Shown here: piece after piece, positions 5,085 through 7,627 of the stretch
How positions within the stretch are numbered: position 1 is the stretch's first letter
Layout: every line of letters begins with the position of its first letter
Source: CAYVTD01 sp964454445
Lineage (GTDB): Bacteria; Bacteroidota; Ignavibacteria; Kapaibacteriales; UBA2268
Length of the DNA stretch: 7,627 bases
Direction of reading: 5' to 3'
Assembly: GCA_964454445.1 (NCBI GenBank)
Contig: CAYVTD010000071.1
Coordinates: forward strand, 1-7,627
Translations under genes and position numbers: made by a program
The notes under the pieces: model-generated
The model's database searches: none
The model's input: only the letters and a program-made list of their open reading frames with translations
Told to the model about the DNA's origin: nothing

Positions 5085-6284
5085 TTAATCTAATGCTTTC
5101 ACTACTTTATTGATTTTCTCTATAGCCCAATCTATTTCTTCTTTTGTGATAATAAGTGGAGGGGCAAACCTGATAATGTTTTCGTGAGTTTCTTTGCAAA
5201 GGATGCCTTCTTCTTTGAGCATTTCGCAATAAGGACGGGCTTTTCTATCAAGGACGAAGCCAATCCACAAACCCCTGCCACGAACAAGCTTAATATGTGA
5301 AGAATCTATTGCTCTTAATTTTTCCATAAAGTAATTGCCAATTTCAGTGCTCCTTTCGATAAGCTTTTCCTCTTCGATAACTTCAAGTGCCTTGATGGCG
5401 ACAGCCGCACCAAGAGGATTTCCACCGAAAGTTGAACCATGCTCACCAGGTTTAATTACTCCAAGAACCGACTTGTGAGATAGAATTGCCGACACAGGAT
5501 AGAATCCACCTGAAAGTGCCTTGCCAATAATTACGATGTCGGGCTTAACACCTTCATACATAAAAGCGAATAACTTGCCACTTCTGCCAAGACCCGACTG
5601 GATTTCGTCGCAGATAAACAAGATATTGTGTTCGCGGCACAGTTTTTCGATACCTTTTAAATAACCGTCTGGAGGTATTATTATTCCACCTTCGCCTTGG
5701 ATTGGTTCGACCATGATGGCGGCAGTATTCTTAGTGATTTTTGACTTCAAATCATCTAAATCGCCATATTTATGAATAGGAAATGCCTCTGTGCAATATG
5801 GTCCAAAGCCTGTATAAGAAAGAGGATCAGTCGAAAAACCGACGATTGTCGTGGTTCTTCCGTGGAAATTACCGTCAGCAACGATAATTTCAGCCTTGCC
5901 ATCTTCAACACCTTTAACATCATAAGCCCAGCGCCTTGCAGTTTTAATTGCTGTTTCGACGGCTTCAGCGCCTGAGTTCATAGGTAGTGACATTTCGTAG
6001 CCGGTCATTTCGTTCAATTTTTTATAGAGCATAGGCAGTTTATCGTTGCGAAAAGCGCGACTTGTAAGCGTTACTTTATCTACTTGCTCTAAAAATGCGG
6101 CTTTTATAGCTGGGTGGCAATGTCCTTGGTTTACAGCGGAATAAGCCGCCAGGCAATCCAAATATCTCTTGCCATCGACATCATAAACCCAGCATCCTTC
6201 TGCCCTGTTAATCACTACATCCAATGGATGATAGTTATGCGCACCAAATTCGTTTTCGATTTGGATATAATTCTGAGTGTTCAT
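5085..6284 (-). CDS. rocD: Ornithine aminotransferase (ornithine-oxo-acid transaminase)
   Basis: This 399-residue cytosolic PLP enzyme transfers the delta-amino group of L-ornithine to 2-oxoglutarate, giving glutamate-5-semialdehyde (then proline or glutamate) and glutamate. It is a class III aminotransferase of full length and closely follows B. subtilis RocD from NYHPLDVVI (17-25) onward: AAYSAVNQGHCHP (46-58), VTLTSRAF (71-78), phosphate-binding NSGAEA (103-108), NFHGRT (139-144), Asp226 in CDEIQSGLGR for the PLP ring nitrogen, Schiff-base Lys255 in IIGKALSGG, HGSTFGGNPL (282-291), and a C-terminal CKETHENIIRFAPPL segment. AAGGGAA lies 4-5 nt before the ATG. The start lies 14 nt after the stop of the endonuclease frame on the same strand, so read-through from the R-M genes is possible; a hairpin at 5040-5068 follows. 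Confidence 0.96.
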   Translation of the reverse strand: MNTQNYIQIENEFGAHNYHPLDVVINRAEGCWVYDVDGKRYLDCLAAYSAVNQGHCHPAIKAAFLEQVDKVTLTSRAFRNDKLPMLYKKLNEMTGYEMSLPMNSGAEAVETAIKTARRWAYDVKGVEDGKAEIIVADGNFHGRTTTIVGFSTDPLSYTGFGPYCTEAFPIHKYGDLDDLKSKITKNTAAIMVEPIQGEGGIIIPPDGYLKGIEKLCREHNILFICDEIQSGLGRSGKLFAFMYEGVKPDIVIIGKALSGGFYPVSAILSHKSVLGVIKPGEHGSTFGGNPLGAAVAIKALEVIEEEKLIERSTEIGNYFMEKLRAIDSSHIKLVRGRGLWIGFVLDRKARPYCEMLKEEGILCKETHENIIRFAPPLIITKEEIDWAIEKINKVVKALD

Positions 6285-6298
6285 AAGTTCCCTTTTTT

Positions 6299-7084
6299 TT
6301 AGTTAATAAATTTTTTGATACTGGTTTGAAAAACTATAAAAAAACCATTTAAATGGTGTTTTATCTTAAATATTTTGTATTCCTTTCGCTCTTCCTTAGC
6401 AAAAACAGATTTGAAATTTTCTTTAATTAATTTTTCATCTGTCTCACAATGGCAAGGAACAAGTAAATTCAGTGTATTATCAAGGATTTCAGGGTATTTT
6501 TTTGAATTGAGTAAGTTTCCCTCTGTTTTTACTTCAGTCATAATCCTAAACCTTAATTTGACAGATGCTTTTTCAACATTTCTGACTTTGCTGAAATTGT
6601 TTTGCTCAGAAAAAACCTCATATATTAATTCTTTTAAATCATCATTAACAACTTTGCCTTTTTCTTTCATTCTTTCTTCAAAAACCTGTAAAAATGAGTA
6701 ACTAATCAATTTCTCTTTGCTAATTGTCTCAAAAAAAGAACCGTGGACAAGGCATACTTTTAAATTACTTTGTTTTCTCCCGCGGATCAAGTAAAAAACA
6801 TCTCTTTCTGATAGTGAATATACGTTGTTTCCAGCGATTTCCATCTGTTTGAAGATTGAACTGTTTTCGCTTGTGATTACTTTATCAATACTCTTTTTAC
6901 CCGTAGGTATTGTTGAATTAAAGGAAGAAATAGAATATGATTTACTATCTTTCAATTCGATAAATTCTCCACCGGAAAATCTTCTCCGGTCTTCATTTAG
7001 TTTAAGAGCAATATCTGGAAAAACTCCAACATTTTTACAAGCAAGAAGTTCATTATCAAAAGGAAAATCTTCAAGATTATTTAT
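6299..7084 (-). pseudogene. Type II restriction endonuclease frame (PD-(D/E)XK type), apparently lacking a usable start
   Basis: The frame is open for 261 codons, from just after a TAA (7087-7085) to its stop at 6299. Directly behind a DNA methyltransferase gene, it would be the restriction partner. Counting from the first codon (ATA, 7084), Pro23-Asp24 is followed after 18 residues by Glu43-Leu44-Lys45: a PD-x18-ELK arrangement as in PD-(D/E)XK nucleases, embedded in GGEFIELKDSKSY. No ATG, GTG or TTG precedes the motif in frame; the first is TTG at 6955, which codes for Leu44 itself, so starting there (218 residues) would lose the catalytic Asp and Glu. The upstream TAAATAAATAA has stops in all three frames, blocking a simple frameshift link to upstream sequence. 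The downstream protein is lysine-rich with no other motif I recognise; recognition sequence unknown. It is either a 5'-disrupted gene or one started at ATA or ATT. Confidence 0.55.
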
Positions 7085-7144
7085 TTAAAAAAAACTTGTT
7101 TTCTGCTTATTAAGAGCATAAAAAAAATGATAGATTGAGTACAT
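7085..7144 (-). other. 19-codon mini-ORF between methyltransferase and endonuclease frames
   Basis: An ATG at 7144-7142, three nucleotides after the methyltransferase stop, opens MYSIYHFFYALNKQKTSFF and then ends at TAA (7087-7085). It is in the same frame as the endonuclease sequence that resumes at 7084. This is where a coupled endonuclease gene would be expected to start, so the mini-ORF may be the original N-terminus cut off by a nonsense change, or simply a leader or chance ORF. It contains two runs of eight T on the minus strand (one at the stop), typical places for indels. No Shine-Dalgarno is visible. Confidence 0.35.
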
Positions 7145-7147
7145 AAG

Positions 7148-7627
7148 TTATGCAAATAAAGTTGATTCTGTTTGTTTGTGGTTCAATTCTACTGCATTGT
7201 TTATATCGCTTTGCCAAATCGCATTAATATTGTCAGTATATTTATAATATTTAAAGAACTTATTGATACTATCCGATTTCTGAATACTTGCTAGTCTGTT
7301 TTCTATACATTTAACATTATTTGGGTCGATTTCAATTCCCAAAAACTTCCTGTCCAATTGTTTTGCTACTACTAGCGAAGTACCAGTCCCAGTAAAAGGG
7401 TCAAATACGAGATCATTTGGCATCGAAGATGATAAAATGATCCTGAGTAATAGAGCGATTGGAGATTGTTGCTTATGGAAGCGCACGCCTTTCCCGTCTC
7501 TAATTGCTTCATCACCTGCATAATACCCCGAAGTCAATTCTCGGATATCATCCCATACATCTGTTACAAATACTCCATTGTCGTACGATTGTTTATAATT
7601 TGCTGGTAAAGGAATATCGATTCTAAG
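7148..7627 (-). CDS. DNA methyltransferase, beta-class N4/N6 type, C-terminal part (runs off right edge)
   Basis: The last 159 residues of a site-specific DNA methyltransferase that moves a methyl group from S-adenosylmethionine to adenine N6 or cytosine N4. The frame is open to the window edge, upstream of the TTG at 7537. In visible-residue numbering: TDVWDDIRELTSG (22-34), HKQQSP (51-56) in place of the more usual TQKP-type motif X segment, motif I FDPFTGTG (75-82) binding AdoMet, and GIEIDP (97-102) as motif II. Motif X followed by motif I at the C-terminus is the beta-class order, so the catalytic (D/S)PP(Y/W) motif must lie beyond the right edge. The protein ends NHKQTESTLFA. With the endonuclease frame 63 nt downstream it forms a type II restriction-modification pair. 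The recognition sequence cannot be read from this part. Confidence 0.88.
   Translation of the reverse strand, partial: LRIDIPLPANYKQSYDNGVFVTDVWDDIRELTSGYYAGDEAIRDGKGVRFHKQQSPIALLLRIILSSSMPNDLVFDPFTGTGTSLVVAKQLDRKFLGIEIDPNNVKCIENRLASIQKSDSINKFFKYYKYTDNINAIWQSDINNAVELNHKQTESTLFA

Noticed and set aside
6375..7088. Plus-strand ORFs opposite the endonuclease frame
   Set aside because: Serine/leucine/phenylalanine-rich translations typical of the antisense of A/T-rich coding sequence; no motifs or ribosome binding sites.
7087..7094. Simple frameshift in the T8 run (or slippage) restoring the endonuclease gene
   Set aside because: The upstream mini-ORF and the endonuclease are already in the same frame, and TAAATAAATAA right after the run stops all three frames, so no single indel or slippage joins them.

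Overview
The window is AT-rich bacterial DNA. It looks like a member of the Bacteroidota/Chlorobiota/Ignavibacteria-like (FCB) group. That placement is an inference from the general look of the NuoJ/NuoK and ornithine aminotransferase proteins, the A/T-rich spacers and possible TTG/TAnnTTTG-type promoters; there is no rRNA or marker gene here to settle it.

Layout. (1) At the left edge, two minus-strand genes: a complete UmuD/LexA-type S24 peptidase-fold protein (128-553) and, just after it, the start of an unrecognised gene running off the left edge (1-109). (2) A divergent A/T-rich spacer (554-825) with repeated TAAAACACAT-like sites leads into a plus-strand run: a Nudix hydrolase (826-1296), a GT2 glycosyltransferase only 2 nt behind it (1299-2156), then nuoJ (2257-2769) and nuoK (2805-3116), two membrane subunits of respiratory complex I. 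(3) A convergent spacer of about 440 bp (3117-3558) is packed with at least seven hairpins or palindromes, including a roughly 131-bp segment with terminal inverted repeats that looks like a small non-autonomous mobile element, and three related C-run/G-run palindromes. (4) The rest is on the minus strand: a cyclic 2,3-diphosphoglycerate synthetase-family P-loop protein (3559-4884), ornithine aminotransferase rocD (5085-6284), a PD-(D/E)XK-type restriction endonuclease reading frame (6299-7084) and the C-terminal part of a beta-class DNA methyltransferase (7148-7627, running off the right edge). The last two form a type II restriction-modification pair.

How the genes work together. The methyltransferase and endonuclease frames form an R-M unit transcribed toward rocD, whose start codon lies 14 nt after the endonuclease stop. 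RocD links ornithine to glutamate semialdehyde. NuoJ and NuoK build part of the proton-translocating membrane arm, but the other nuo genes are absent here, so the complex I genes are probably split over several loci. The Nudix enzyme and glycosyltransferase are probably co-translated.

Most notable points. The endonuclease frame carries a PD-x18-ELK catalytic motif upstream of its first usable start codon and is cut off from the methyltransferase by a stop signal covering all three frames (TAAATAAATAA), so it looks 5'-disrupted or non-canonically started. The UmuD-like protein keeps the cleavage site and the catalytic serine but has arginine where the catalytic lysine is expected. I see no clear sign of a large undescribed multi-gene system.
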